This document shows, one piece after another, positions 26,601 to 37,807 of a stretch of DNA of 64,000 nt. This stretch comes from Glandiceps talaboti. Lineage: Eukaryota > Hemichordata > Enteropneusta > Spengelidae. The position numbers were made by a program, and so were the translations under genes. Under the pieces are notes generated by a model. The model did not search any database. It saw nothing but the letters and a program-made list of their open reading frames with translations, and had not been told where the DNA came from. How positions within the stretch are numbered: the stretch's first letter is position 1; each line of letters starts with the position of its first letter. The stretch is taken from the NCBI RefSeq assembly GCF_964340395.1, contig NC_135570.1, forward strand, positions 15,065,322 to 15,129,321, in the 5' to 3' direction.

Positions 26601-27434
26601 GAATAAACAAGAAATGACTGGTTAGTGGTTACATAGATATCAAAACTTTTCATTCATAGAAAAGAGTAAAATAAAACAAAACATGAAGATGTGAATGACG
26701 GAGAACAGTTAGGAGAAAAAAAGAGGACAGAATAATGGTGCTGGTAAAAAGTTAAAATTCAGAGTGAACAAAGCAGAAGAGAAGAGATATGTTGTGTAAA
26801 ATATGATCTAGTATTGACAAATAATTTAGTATATACTGTAGCCTAATTCATACAGAATATACTTGAAAAATTCATAGTTGAAGTATGAATTGACTAACTG
26901 CATAATTTGTATGAGCCAATTTCGACGTGCTACTGACACACTATTTTGTGCTTCCAAATTTGGTGTTCCCTATCTTTTGATACATGGTGACTCACAAGAA
27001 ATGTCAGTTTTTATCATTTTGACTCACAACAACAAAATTTGGCTACCTTTATGGGCGCACTGGTTACAGGGTACTGTTTTCACCCATTTCAATGAGTCTT
27101 GGTTGCATATTCCTTCATTATCAAAATTGTCTATGAATATCAGAACTTAGAGTAAAGAGGGTGTGCACATGTTATAAACTTATTGTCACAATAATGTTGA
27201 TGCGTGAAGATAATAAAGCTACATACTTGATGGAGGTCCCCTGGTATAGGATCTAAGATTACTATCATCAGGTAGGGATGGCAGAGCTCTCTGTGGGAAG
27301 ACTTCCTTCAAACGTTTAGAGACAGGTCGTTTGGCACTATTCCATTTTCTACTGAAGTAGTTAGCAGCAAAGAAAAATATGGCAATGCTGCTAAACGTAA
27401 GTGCCAGTGCCACTCTGGCTTTTGTGGACACCAT
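20653..27434 (-). CDS. Uncharacterised 699-residue protein with N-terminal membrane anchor
   Basis: Three exons with matching phases: 27434-27227 (phase 1 out), 26257-26108 (phase 1 out) and 22394-20653, totalling 2100 nt. The long open frame actually reads into a polypyrimidine tract above 22395, so the real exon starts after the CTAG acceptor there. Residues about 8-27 form one hydrophobic segment after two basic residues and before S-R-K, like a signal anchor (outer mitochondrial or ER type). Next comes a Ser/Arg/Pro-rich linker (70-110), then a Trp/Tyr-rich region (about 115-230, for example W-N-W-G) that may fold. The rest is charged and probably disordered. It holds an internal duplication near 298-340 and 389-440 (YVVAETLKVP / YIVAEILHVP, each followed by KPRKRH.SV). 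I do not recognise the family. No enzyme motif is visible. Confidence 0.75.
22990..23590. repeat. Dispersed repeat C, interrupted by a family A MITE
   Basis: The left part ('acaattgtcttcaggcattg', then 'ttgattg') and the right part ('accaggtttgagttcagtca', then a tail ending in 'atgcccctt') are contiguous in the related copy at about 46390-46680 but separated here by the MITE at 23048-23371. It lies in intron 2 of the uncharacterised gene. Confidence 0.75.
23048..23371. mobile_element. MITE family A copy nested in repeat C
   Basis: The left arm 'catatggatgaggattgggt' and the right arm ending 'ggacactttaa' are mirrored as in the 6661-6978 copy. The outermost bases on the left are altered. Confidence 0.75.
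23860..24910. repeat. 24-bp satellite array, about 43 copies
   Basis: The unit is 'tatctatatgtacacaatat' followed by 'agtc', with variants (cataat, catgtaat, tttata, tctgta). The variants are arranged in blocks, as expected from unequal exchange. It lies within intron 2 of the minus-strand uncharacterised gene and does not touch an exon. Confidence 0.95.
25190..25560. repeat. Five tandem 69-bp-class units of element D
   Basis: Units read 'agtacaacccataacaccaa', then 'agtaaag', a 'tttctgtatg' block and 'atcgtttatagcatccatatca'. Because the unit length is divisible by three and lacks stops in some frames, both strands are open; no real protein is implied. An inverted single copy follows at about 25620-25700, and a related two-unit copy lies at about 52925-53079. 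Confidence 0.85.
25570..26107. other. Intron sequence without recognised elements, apart from an inverted element D end
   Basis: 25620-25700 mirrors the element D end (gtatacttttacag.tgatatgaatgctata). The rest shows no exon or repeat I can name. Confidence 0.4.
26258..27226 (-). other. Intron 1 of the uncharacterised gene
   Basis: It is bounded by donor GTATGT (27226-27221) and acceptor CTTGAG (ending 26258). The content is AT-rich with no further exon that keeps phase. Confidence 0.55.
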
Positions 27435-28943
27435 TTTGAATTTCTGTTGAAATTAACAAAAATATTGTTAGCAAACATTAATAACTACACGAAAGATGTA
27501 TGAAATTTGAAAATGATAAAAATATTTATTTTTATTTTAATATACATGATGATGATGATCTCCATAACTTTTGCTAAACTAACTGCTCACTGAAATTTCT
27601 TACAAATATTTTCAAGAATTCAAGCATTCAAACTGAAGATTTATATAATTTTATGTTCCTTTCGTTTAGCTCTACCTCTAGGTGAAAATTGACACGAGTG
27701 AAATTTCAAAACAAGAAATAGTTTTAATATAAAAAAAATAGTTTTTGAAAAACTTTGAGATTTGTAACTTTGTTTAACCTTTGTAAAAACAAGAAAATAT
27801 CGATATCATAATTCCGAGATAAAAATGATGGTGTTCGACAGTCGGGAGAACGTAATTTTCCATCGCGCTGTCACCGCTATCATTATTAAATATTATTGGT
27901 TTTTAAACCATGTGTTTCTTTTAAATCTTTGAAAAATTAAATAATATTGAAATGTTACTAACGACTATGTGTGAACTATCAGTGCATTTACGCCACGACC
28001 ACATCGAAGTGACTTCAATTTTTCAACACGCAGACGACGTTCGAATTCCATCGTTGTCCGGTCCGTAAACAAATGTTTTTATCACCGGCATCACATCACC
28101 TGCATCTCACTCCTCACATAACACATTAACAGTGGACTATCTGCTTATGTAATGTTATGTCACTATTGTCAAGCACTTCCTGTCTTGTTTTGTTGTTCTG
28201 AATTTCGTGATCACGGAAACAACTGCGTTGCTAACGTATTCCTTGCTAAAGTCACGAAATTTAGCAACCCCCAAAGTTCCTGGAGCCTGGGTTACAAAAA
28301 TAGCTGCGAGTAACTAAAATACAACTTACTAAAATCACCTTTCCACTCACACACGTGCGTTTATGCGGAGTACAAAACACCAAGTATGTTTACATACCTT
28401 CAAAATGGGGTCCTGTCGTAGTGTCTTTACTTTAGATCAATACCACACGATTATTTACACAAATTTATACGCAAGGAAGCAAGAGGTCTGCATCAGCAAG
28501 CATCCGCAAACGCCCAATAGTGCGAGTTTACTAGGATACGTTCTATTTATGTGAGCAGACTGCGTACGCGACAAACAGACGAGACGGTATATTACACTCC
28601 CGCCAATTGGCCAATTGTGAAATACAGACCAATCGTATTCCATCTTACTAAACTTCGAAAGCAGGCTGCTTCAGGTCACACACAGGTCATTTATATTTAC
28701 ATCGTGTGTGTACAAAATGGCAACCAACGTGGATGGATTTTCACGACCGACTATGAGAATGGATGAGAATGTAACACAAAAGTTTTAAGCACCATTTGTT
28801 GATTGTGTGAATGTTACAAGCCTGTATCAAAGCATGTATCAATGGCAAGTCTTGGCTGCTTTCATTAGTATTGTTATCAGTGTGCACTACATTGTATTAT
28901 GTACTGTAAGCTAATGGTTTCTGATCTTATCTTACTTCTACAG
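27435..28943. other. Head-to-head intergenic interval, possible shared promoter
   Basis: It lies between the minus-strand start at 27434 and the first supported plus-strand exon at 28944. Three CCAAT-type motifs cluster at about 28602-28633 (ccaattggccaattg, gaccaatcg). An ATG with a good context at 28717 (MATNVDGFSRP) is followed by a GTAACA donor at 28771, but the phase does not fit the 28944 exon, so I do not include it. Confidence 0.4.
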
Positions 28944-31900
28944 AAAGCCTTGCTCCTAATCTTGATGACATGATTGGAAATGTCCATGATGTCTTACTAG
29001 GATTTGTCAAGAAGAACTCAGAAGGATGGGCACCACTCATATTTACTGTAAGTTGTCTCATCTACTGGGTACCAGTGTATATCAGTGTGTCATCATATCA
29101 TCCACTGTCTCTTAGGATTCAGTTTCCAAAGTTAAAGTTGTTGAGAGGTGTTGATGATTCTACTGACAAATCCACTGCACTGTAATTTAAATTCCTTTAG
29201 CAAACACGATGATAGAGAATAATCAACTAACATGTATTTTAGTACTCTGTACAAAATTGAACAAATTAAATCATTGCTTTATTTCTGGCATAGTCCTTTC
29301 AAACGTAAGACATGTTCCATACATGTACACAAAGGCTTAATAAATGTGTAAAATGTTTGTTATTGTACGTATCGTAAGAAACTTTTTATACAATGTACAT
29401 TTTTTAGCTTTTGCAATGTATTGAGTTACAAACACAGACTTGGTAAATGTTGTTTCACATAGATTTTTCAAGTAGGAAGCGATGATAAAATTGTTTTATA
29501 AATTTAAAATCCAAAATAAATACCCAATACTCATCCATATGGCGACTTTAAGCAACTCAGTCAGGGATTATCATTAAAATTCAAGTTTGAACAAAAATAA
29601 AAAGTTTTCTGCCAGAGCTATAGAAAAAAAGTTGGATCTGAACAAAAGAATGGCCCTATATACATTGTACATGTAATCCTGTGGATTTACTGATATGATA
29701 ACATTAACACAAGAACTTGGGATTGAATAATGTACCTTTAACCAGTCTGAGTTCAATCCTAAGAGATAAAAGTGTTTTGATATCTCTGTTCATACTTTGA
29801 ATTATACTGTAGAGAGTACATCTACCCTCTCTCTGTGTTGAATAGAAAGTTTATATGCATGTACCAGGAATGTGATAACATGAGGGTAATGAAGAGGTGA
29901 GAATAGGGGATAAATATGACTACAAAAGCTTAGTTATGACATTTCGACTCACAGAGTCAAAAAATGTTCATTGAAGCAAATCTCAAATTTTGCTGACATC
30001 TCGTCAGCATCATCATATAAGGGGTGTATACATGTATGATGTCAGCGAAAACTTGGCATTTGCTTCCAAAAAAATGTTTGACTCTGTGAGTAGAAATTTC
30101 ATTCCTACATGTAAGTGTGAACCCAGCATCCATTAAAGGGCCACTGCAATTCTATTTTTCACTTTTCATCAAATCAATAAAAAATAGCCACTTAACACAT
30201 TTCTATAGCGTTGAGGAGAAAAAAGTGACCACGAATAGTGAAAATCTCGTTAGAAATTATGCTGCTTCCACATTCATGACACCCTCTGCTGAGCGAGTAT
30301 TTATATTTGCATATGAAAGCATTCCTGTCATGTCGTCATAGTAGGAACACATAACCTTGAACTTCACCTTCCTAACATGCATTGCTATGGAGGCTCGTTC
30401 ACAACAACAAGTTTTAGAAACTGTATCTTTTGAACAGGACGGTGAATGTTCGTCAGATTTTTCAAGTGAAGAGGATCACAGCCTAGCTTTCATCTTTGAC
30501 AGTGTTATTGAACCCTATTCCTTTGAACCGGACGGTACAAGTGAAAGTTCGACAGGTGGTTCCGGCGATGATGATCTTAACAGGCCACCTACACAAGATC
30601 AAGACAGACTTTTAAACAAGAATTGGTATTAAAGCTGTCTTCTATAGTGTCATGTCCTGTCTGGTACTAGTATGTCTTTACAATGTATTGTTGTGTAGTC
30701 GTGTTCCGTGGTATTCAATTCACTCCAGTGCTTTCGAAGCAAAGTGGCACATTGAAAAATTTCTTGTGTTTTGAGATGTAGGGAATGTGTTGCAGTTGCT
30801 TTCTGATGACACTGGTCCATCGCGTTATGTCTGCTAAAATACACACGTCAACGATACCATTCAAATGCTCAGCAATGAGATGAGTATGTCAAAGGTGGTA
30901 TGGGTAGACTACTGCTGTCAGTGTAGATCTAAAGTTATAATTTAATCTATTTTGTCTGCCTCAAAACCTGTCACTTCTGTCTTCAAATCGAAAAAACAAA
31001 ATATGATTAAAACATGATCAGAAACCCACGCTTGATCGGTGGCATAATTGTACGTGCTTGGACCACTTCCAATCTGAAGACAGCTCATTGTTTCACCAAG
31101 AACGCGATAAAATTCCCTCGATCGGCAATCATTGCAATCAAGGATGACATAATATTACAAATGTAAACAACACCTTTGGCTTTGCTAACACGTGAGGCAT
31201 ATTCCAGAAACACAAAAAAAGGTGAAGGAAACAGGCTGGGAGGTACAGATTTTCCCCCTCCCATTTCTATATGACGCATGCAGTAAATCAACATTTAATC
31301 ATACATTCCTTTCATTAGGGGTTAGTATGAACATATTAGTGTAAAGAAAGAAATAGAATTGCAGTGGCCCTTTAACAGTCATTCTTGCATGACTAAAGTT
31401 GTTTCATTATACTCTCACAGACACAACATCCAGACATCTCTCACTAGTTACAGTTTGTTATGTTTTCTTATGGTCCATAGATCTTTTAGTACAGACTAGT
31501 AGAAATTTGCTGGCAGAAGAGGTGTACCACAAGTCTCAATGAGTTACTTCAATTGTGGATGACATGTAAAGGTAAGCTATCAAATGTCACATCCATTCTA
31601 AATCATCGTATGTACAGGTTTCTCACCTGACGATAATGGTATAATAGTAATAATGCTTTAATAGTGGTACTACATTGATGTAGTGGTATATGGGAACAAA
31701 ATTGTACAGCTGAAGAACCTGCCAGGTGTTACTATAGGACTGGTGCAGACACTAACCCTGACAATGGCTAACACATGCTGGTGAGGTGCTGGTGCCACTG
31801 CCAGCCTGCAGCCCCAAGTTAGCCTGGCATTTATAAATGTACATAGGACTGGTGCACCAGTTTCCAGCCATTTTTATCACAACTGAACTGAGGTTCAGTA

Positions 31901-34809
31901 GTGCTATACGGATTGCCCGGCGTCTGTCTGCGCGCGCGTGTGTGTGTGTGTGCGTGTGCGTGTGTGTGTGCGTGTGTACGTGCATGTGTACGTGCATGCG
32001 TGCATGTGTGCATGCGTTAGTGTGGGCTCCGTGTGAGTAATCGTCCCTGACTTTTCAAGTCATAATTACTGGGGAGGGGGTTAAATTAATCCTCTTTCTA
32101 CCAGGAGGGATATTTGTTTGTACACAAAAAACCACAAGTTAGGGAAACAAGATTAACAAGCGACTCTTCAACTCTTCTTTTGGAAACTGTAAAAGAAAAA
32201 GATTTATTTAACTGAAAGACCAAAACACTATCACTAAATTAAAACAACATGTTTCGCGGAAACCCCAAATCCAAACTCACAGGAACTCTAATGAACCATT
32301 ATAGAATCCTGGCTACATTTTCTATTCACAAAATACTATATTCTAATTTCATTATTCAACCAAGAAAAGCCAGAATGAAAACAGTATTTCTCCCCTACAT
32401 CTTAGAACCTTCAAATTGTAATACAGTAACTTTAGATTTCGAAATGAAATACAAATAAGTTTATAGCTAGACACTAAGTTCATCAATTTACTTGAACAAA
32501 CTACAAACAAGTTTTATTATCCCAACATTGCTTCAAGAAGGCACTCTTCTTTTTTCCCTGGCATTTCAATTAGACTTATCCTATAATTTGCACCCAATTA
32601 ATAACTAATAACCAACTAATCTTCTAACTTCTAACTAGTATTCCTAATTAATATATACGAGTGTCTTTTTGAAATTGTATTGGGATGTAACACTTTCATT
32701 TGTAGGTGTTTTTAAACATATTATATATTAATTCTAAAGAAGTGAAACTGAAAACTTAAGTGTTTCATCAAATTGAAAATATATAGGGCATCAACCCCCC
32801 TCCCCCACTCCTGTGTTGTCATAGGATTGGCCATTTAGAGATCTTATGATTTCAATAGGATCCTTCAACTGAAAACAAACAACACCAAATTTTGTAACAA
32901 TTACCACCACCCCAACCCCCACCCCCACTACTATGTTATCATAGTCATTGAGAGTTCTTGTGATTTAAATAGGACCCTTCAGCTGAAAACAAAGAATACC
33001 AAATTTTGTAGCAATTTCATAATTCTGAAGATACGTAAAATTTAATGCGAACCACTTGTGTGCAAAATAATCTTGTTGTAGTAATTACTTGTGTACAAAC
33101 ACATGGCCCCTTGGAAGAAAGAGGAATCATTTATAAATAAGTTTGGCAAATTTGTACTAGTTTCATTAAAACTCTTTGGAGTTATTTTAAAGACAAAAGA
33201 TAATAGCTGAGGCAGAATTAGGGTTAACCAAAATATTATTTGTACCAATTCTTTTTATACACAAGTTTGTACAAGTATAAATTTGTAGATGGTTGTCATT
33301 TTATATTAATTAATTTGATAACATAGAGATGTTTTCGCTGGATTATTCTCATTGTCTTGTCTTAACACTGAGATTTGTTATTCAGGTAGAAATAGTAACA
33401 CAGATTTTCATCAGTTATAATGTTTGTTATACAAATTACTTCATATGAATTTCTCTACTAAAAATATATGACCACAATCACTCAGTACTGTGGTCAAAAA
33501 ATTCTCCCTTGTAATCATTTAAAAAAAAACCTATACAAACTATAGAGCCCATTGATCACCGTGAGTTTATTCAAAAACCAGTCGAATGTACACATATATT
33601 TGTACCCAAAGAATATCAAAACCCAACAAATTTAATTTCCACAAATGTTTCTCGAGATAATGTTGATGAAGAGACACCCACAGATTGCCCCATAGATAGT
33701 TTTGACACAGAGACATCACAGATACCCTATAGATAATGACAGAGACACCCACAGATTGCCCCATAGATACTTTTGACAAAGAGACACCCACAGATTGCCT
33801 AAATAATGTTGACACAGAGACACCCACAGATTGCCCCATAGATAGTTTTGACACAGAGACACCCACAGATTGCCCCATAAATAATGTTGACACAGAGACA
33901 CCCACAGATTGCCCCATAGATAGTTTTGACACAGAGACACCCACAGATACCCCATAGATAATGACAGAGACACCCACAGATTGCCCCATAAATAATGTTG
34001 ACACAGAGACACCCACAGATTGCCCCATAAATAATGTTGACACAGAGACACCCACAGATTGCCCCATAGATAGTTTTGACACAGAGACACCCACAGATTG
34101 CCCCATAAATAATGTTGACACAGAGACACCCACAGATTGCCACATAGATAGTTTTGACAAAGAGACACCCACAGATTGCCCCATAAATAATGTTGACACA
34201 GAGACACCCACAGATTGCCCCATAAATAATGTTGACACAGAGACACCCACAGATTGCCACATAAATAATGTTGACAAAGAGACACCCACAGATTGCCACA
34301 TAGATAGTTTTGACAAAGAGACACCCACAGATTGCCCCATAAATAATGTTGACACAGAGACACCCACAGATTGCCCCATAAAAAATGTTGACACAGAGAC
34401 ACCCACAGATTGCCCCATAGATAGTTTTGACACAGAGACACCCACAGATACCCCATAGATAATGACAAAGAGACACCCACAGATACCCCATAGATAATGA
34501 CAAAGAGACACCCACAGATTGCCCCATAAAAAATCATCCACAAGGATAAGAGCTACTGAGAAAAGGAGATAAATTTACAAAATATATTTCGCCAACATAC
34601 TTTTCAATACTAAATGATGTAGATAAAATGCATGTATCTAAAATATTGTGTAATATCATATTGTTGTTCTAACATTCTTTGAGTTGAGTTGAGTTTAAGG
34701 AAGCTACAAGTACAGGAAGATACTGGATGCAGGAAAGAAGACTTTATGGAGTAGACTACCACATCAAGAGGAAGTTATTGTAATTGTGAATTTAACATTT
34801 GATTCATGA
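28944..34809 (+). CDS. Uncharacterised gene, three 3' coding exons (5' end not resolved)
   Basis: Exons 28944-29047 (enters phase 1, leaves phase 0), 31490-31571 (phase 0 in, 1 out) and 34700-34809 (phase 1 in, stop TGA). All have GT-AG ends with pyrimidine-rich acceptors. The joined peptide reads SLAPNLDDMIGN... through a Trp/Cys-rich helical stretch (VEICWQKRCTTSLNELLQLW) to a basic C-terminus ending NLTFDS. An AATAAA follows 98 nt after the stop, which supports this as the last exon. A start could be the in-exon ATG at 28970 (about 90 residues) or lie in an unseen upstream exon, since SLAPNLDD before it also looks coding. I do not recognise the family. Intron 2 of the set hosts a 39-bp minisatellite, and intron 1 a TTAA-flanked transposon. 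Confidence 0.55.
29335..29550. mobile_element. MITE family A, truncated left side
   Basis: The right arm is intact ('aaatccaaaataaataccca' and 'catatggcgacttta'), plus the central 'gttattgtacgta' block. The left arm is absent. Confidence 0.65.
30137..31371 (+). mobile_element. TTAA-flanked DNA transposon remnant with 21-bp perfect TIRs
   Basis: TIR AGGGCCACTGCAATTCTATT plus one T at 30137-30157 is mirrored exactly at 31351-31371. Both ends are flanked by TTAA (30133-30136, 31372-31375), the target duplication of Kolobok and piggyBac superfamilies; AGGG termini favour Kolobok-like. Inside, the plus frame at 30387-30632 encodes an acidic, Ser-rich protein start (MEARSQQQ..., IEPYSFEPDG, ending LLNKNWY-stop). 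That layout resembles the N-terminus of P2X7-tail-like (Zn-binding, W-C-x-C-G) transposon-associated ORFs of amphioxus and cnidarians; this is from memory. Sequence after the stop has a degenerate Cys-rich block. No transposase core is visible, so the copy is non-autonomous or decayed. Confidence 0.8.
31858..31985. repeat. Dispersed repeat B end, inverted, with (TG)n
   Basis: 'gaactgaggttcagtagtgc' followed by a (GTGT)/(GTGC) microsatellite is the reverse complement of the repeat B end at about 18785-18870. Confidence 0.7.
31990..33560. other. Intronic/gene-free stretch
   Basis: The stretch at about 32755-33020 contains two diverged copies of a block with 'atcctt(c)aactgaaaacaaa' and 'accaaattttgtaacaatt'. 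No exon fitting the plus-strand gene phases was found. Confidence 0.4.
33660..34535. repeat. 39-bp minisatellite, about 22 copies
   Basis: The unit is 'gacacagagacacccacaga', then 'ttgccccata' and either 'aataatgtt' or 'gatagtttt'. The two variants alternate irregularly, and a shorter variant with 'accccatagataat' recurs. Since 39 = 13 codons, several frames on both strands stay open for hundreds of residues (TETPTDCPINNVD; MGQSVGVSVSTLF). I regard these as repeat artefacts. Confidence 0.95.
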
Positions 34810-34906
34810 TTTGATATGTAATTTTAATTTCGCCATTGTTAAATTGTATTTTGTATTTTGTATTTATCCAAATGTAATTTTGTATTTATTTGAATGTAAT
34901 GTTTTC

Positions 34907-34912
34907 AATAAA
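34907..34912 (+). terminator. AATAAA polyadenylation signal
   Basis: Canonical hexamer 98 nt after the TGA at 34807-34809 and followed by a T-rich stretch. It supports 34700-34809 as a terminal exon. Confidence 0.6.
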
Positions 34913-35169
34913 AGTACACATGACTTGTAATTTATTTTCATTATACTAATAAAATGTCTCTTTTAAGTTATCTTTTGCAGAAACCAATTCCAGCCATATT
35001 ACAACACAAGGCTTGGGAAGATGTGGACAGGTGGTCGGTCACACACAACGGCATCATTACAATAGTTAATCAGGATAGAAAGAGGACAGGGAACTATACA
35101 ACATGGTCAGACTATGTTGAAGTTAGATGTCCACAGTCCCAGTGGACTAAGTTAGATCTAAGGTTATAG

Positions 35170-36080
35170 AACCAGTTCAGGGCTATAGTCATAAAATACA
35201 GTCCCCAGGCTTATGGCTTTGAACTGACCCAACATTTGCAAGCGCGCAGCAAATGTTGGTGGGTGGGTGATTGGTGTTTGGTTTGCCAAGTTATGGGATA
35301 CTGTAGGTGTAGCTGGTAAAGGCGCCTAGGTTATTCATTGGCATTGAATAACTTAGCCAGTCCCAAGCCTGGAATACTGGGTAAGCAATACAATAAGCTT
35401 ATTCTAGTAAGCCCGAGGGCTAGCTACGTTTAGCTATGAGTTGAAATATGTTATTGCAGTACACTGGTAAACTTGACAAGGCGTTCAAGACATCAAGGAG
35501 TGAACATTACACTTTGATACTACAATGCAGTGGTTCTACATCTTTATTAGTATGTCAAACACAGGTATACACTGTATGTTGACATACATATGGATGTGTT
35601 ATATATTAAACTTTCAATAAATGCATTTCAAGTGTGTTGTGTCTTTAAGTGTGCAGAGTAAAGAGCAGTGTGTGATACAGTTAGTGTGTTTTCCACTCTA
35701 ATACTTGTCAGAATGCAACCGACTTGTTAATGACTGACATTCTGTCATTCATTCTGTCTGTCCTAATCCCCTCCCCTCCCCCTCCTCTGGTATCCTTGAC
35801 CCTTTGCAACCAGTTGCGTCCCTCCCTAACTCCCAGCACCCAGTGGCAAAGAATGACTCCATATTGACAATGTTCCTGAAGATGTCATTGTGTGTAATCC
35901 TGAGGAGAGCAGTCCCATAGACATTTAGTTACACATCTGTCATGAGTGTATGAGAATGAATGTTCAAGCATGGATGTACTATCTCACTAATATATCCATG
36001 GTTGAAGATGCCCCTCCTCGTAAGTGCAGATGATTATCTGGGTCTATAATCAATGTTAGTGAGAAACACAAGAATGGATC
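35170..36080. other. Gene-free stretch with strong hairpins
   Basis: Hairpins include caacatttgc(...)gcaaatgttg at about 35231-35259 and gttattcattg/caatgaataac-type arms at about 35331-35355. No coding exon is supported. Confidence 0.45.
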
Positions 36081-36082
36081 AT

Positions 36083-36600
36083 AGCTAACCAGGAATGTCT
36101 ACACGCAAAGGACTCTGGGAGTTTTGGTCTCTAACCGAGGACTGTACATGCACAACGGACGCTGGGACTATTGGCCTCTAAACTGGCATGCCCAAACACG
36201 AAGGACTATGGGAAAAAGTGCATCTAACCTTGAACTGTTCAAACGCATAGGACTCTGGGAGTATTGGCCTCTAAACTTGGCATGGTCAAATGCAAAGGAC
36301 TATGGGAGTCTTGGCCTTTAACCTGGGAGTCTTGGCTTCTAAACTGGGACTGTTTACAGAGAAAAGACTCTGGGAGTATTAGCTTGTAAACCGGGCATGT
36401 CGTATTTACACACCAAATACTCTGGGAGTGTTGGCCTCTAAACTGGGACTGTTTACACACAAAGCTAAGGACTATGGGAATACTGGCATCTTAAATTGCA
36501 CATATGACATTCACACATAGGGGACTCTGGGAGTCCTAAACTTCTAAACTGGGCATGTACGTGACATTCACACAAAGCATCCTGGCCTCTCAACCAATGC
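36083..36600. repeat. Diverged tandem repeat, about 50-bp units
   Basis: The motif 'gactctgggagt.ttggcctctaaactggg' recurs about ten times with varied spacing and indels ('aggactatggga', 'catgtc'). It is old compared with the sharp arrays elsewhere. Confidence 0.75.
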
Positions 36601-36969
36601 ATCATTCAAGATCAATTTATAGTCGACCAGTAGCATTCACACTACTACTTTGTATATCTACATTTTATATCTTTTTCATACCTTAATAGTTAGTTCACTT
36701 CTTGGAAAGAAAAAAGCTATACACTTTGACCGCCAGTGGCGCTCTTAGAAGTAAATAAAGTAGAATTTCAATCTGATGTGAGTTTCAAATACGTTTCAAA
36801 GTTTTGCAGGGAAACTCAACAATGACAGTTTTAGATCGCACCCAATGACCATTTTTCCGACTTGACTGACTTCTATAAGTCACGGAATTACATTTGTATT
36901 TCACACATGTTCCATACCTTTGTATTAACGTACGCCCTCACACATCGGACAACCTGGGAGCATGCCGAC

Positions 36970-37202
36970 CACAGGGGCGTGTAATATTTCATAAATTGTT
37001 GTTTTCCAGGTCTACAGACTAAATATAACAACCTAATTGATTAATATATATTCTTACATGTAAGGGGAAGAGACTAACATTTCTTCGTAGTATAGAGATT
37101 GATACATTTGTAGCAGCAAGATTCGTTCGATATTTTCCTAAGAAAACGAGCTTACTAAGCAATAAGAAAACAACAATCTATGAAATGCTACACGCCTCTG
37201 TG
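36970..37202. mobile_element. hAT-like MITE with 8-bp target duplication
   Basis: ATGCCGAC flanks both ends (36962-36969 and 37203-37210). The arms are inverted: CACAGGGGCGTGTAATATTT at the left, mirrored at the right by the reverse of CACAGAGGCGTGTAGCATTT, and continuing to 'attgttgttttc'. An 8-bp duplication with CA(CA)G-type ends fits hAT (or P) elements. No coding capacity in 233 bp. Confidence 0.85.
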
Positions 37203-37807
37203 ATGCCGACGAGGGCGGAGTGGCATAAATCTGACAGTTTATGACAAAGCATTAAACTGCAAATTGTCCCAGACTAATCAGATGTGCTTACACTTAATAA
37301 TGTTATCTTAATACGCCGTATTCCGGTTATCGAAGAAGCCCCGAAAAGATAAAAGATATGATTGTTTGGCCACTAGGGGCGCTGTTTTAGAACCGGAAGT
37401 GAGGGCCAGAATTGTAGCGCATTGTTGCAAAGCATAGAGTCTATAGGCATCGTAACCACTGACTAAAGATTTTCTGTCATTCCCCGTAACTTTACGCTAT
37501 AATATTGCATTATCGCCCATCAAATAACGAAATAGCAAATTAACCTCTTGTTCTCCTAATATTTCGCGTAAGTTTGGCTCTGCAATTCGACGGTGAGGAA
37601 AACCCAAAAGTAGCAACATTTTGAAACGGGTAGTACACTGACATCTCACTCACGTTTTCAGTGTGACCTCGTCCATTTGCGTTACCGTTGGAGAAATTGT
37701 AGTGATTGCTTCCAGTCAAACATCGGAACGAAAAAAAGGTACAAAAACAGAGGAAAGAACCCTCAAAATCACAATATACGCTACAGTTATTGCAGCTTGT
37801 ATAAAAC

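Noticed and set aside
26108-27434. Mitoguardin (MIGA/FAM73) identity for the minus-strand gene, from its N-terminal anchor followed by basic residues
   Set aside because: The sequence after the linker does not resemble the mitoguardin core, and the large exon joins in phase to give a different protein.
28717-28770. Candidate first exon MATNVDGFSRPTMRMDEN for the plus-strand gene at 28944
   Set aside because: Good ATG context, but its phase-0 donor does not join the phase-1 acceptor at 28944, giving an early stop.
33567-34541. Very long open frames on both strands (up to about 324 residues, MGQSVGVSVSTLF / TETPTDCPINNVD repeats)
   Set aside because: The 39-bp unit is a multiple of three and free of stops in several frames, so openness is automatic. 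No splice context or non-repeat protein sequence is seen.
34954-35169. Open frame QKPIPAILQHKAWEDVDRW... after a plausible acceptor at 34980
   Set aside because: It is in the wrong phase for the 31571 donor, whereas the 34700-34809 exon fits and has its own polyA signal before this point. Kept out as unsupported.
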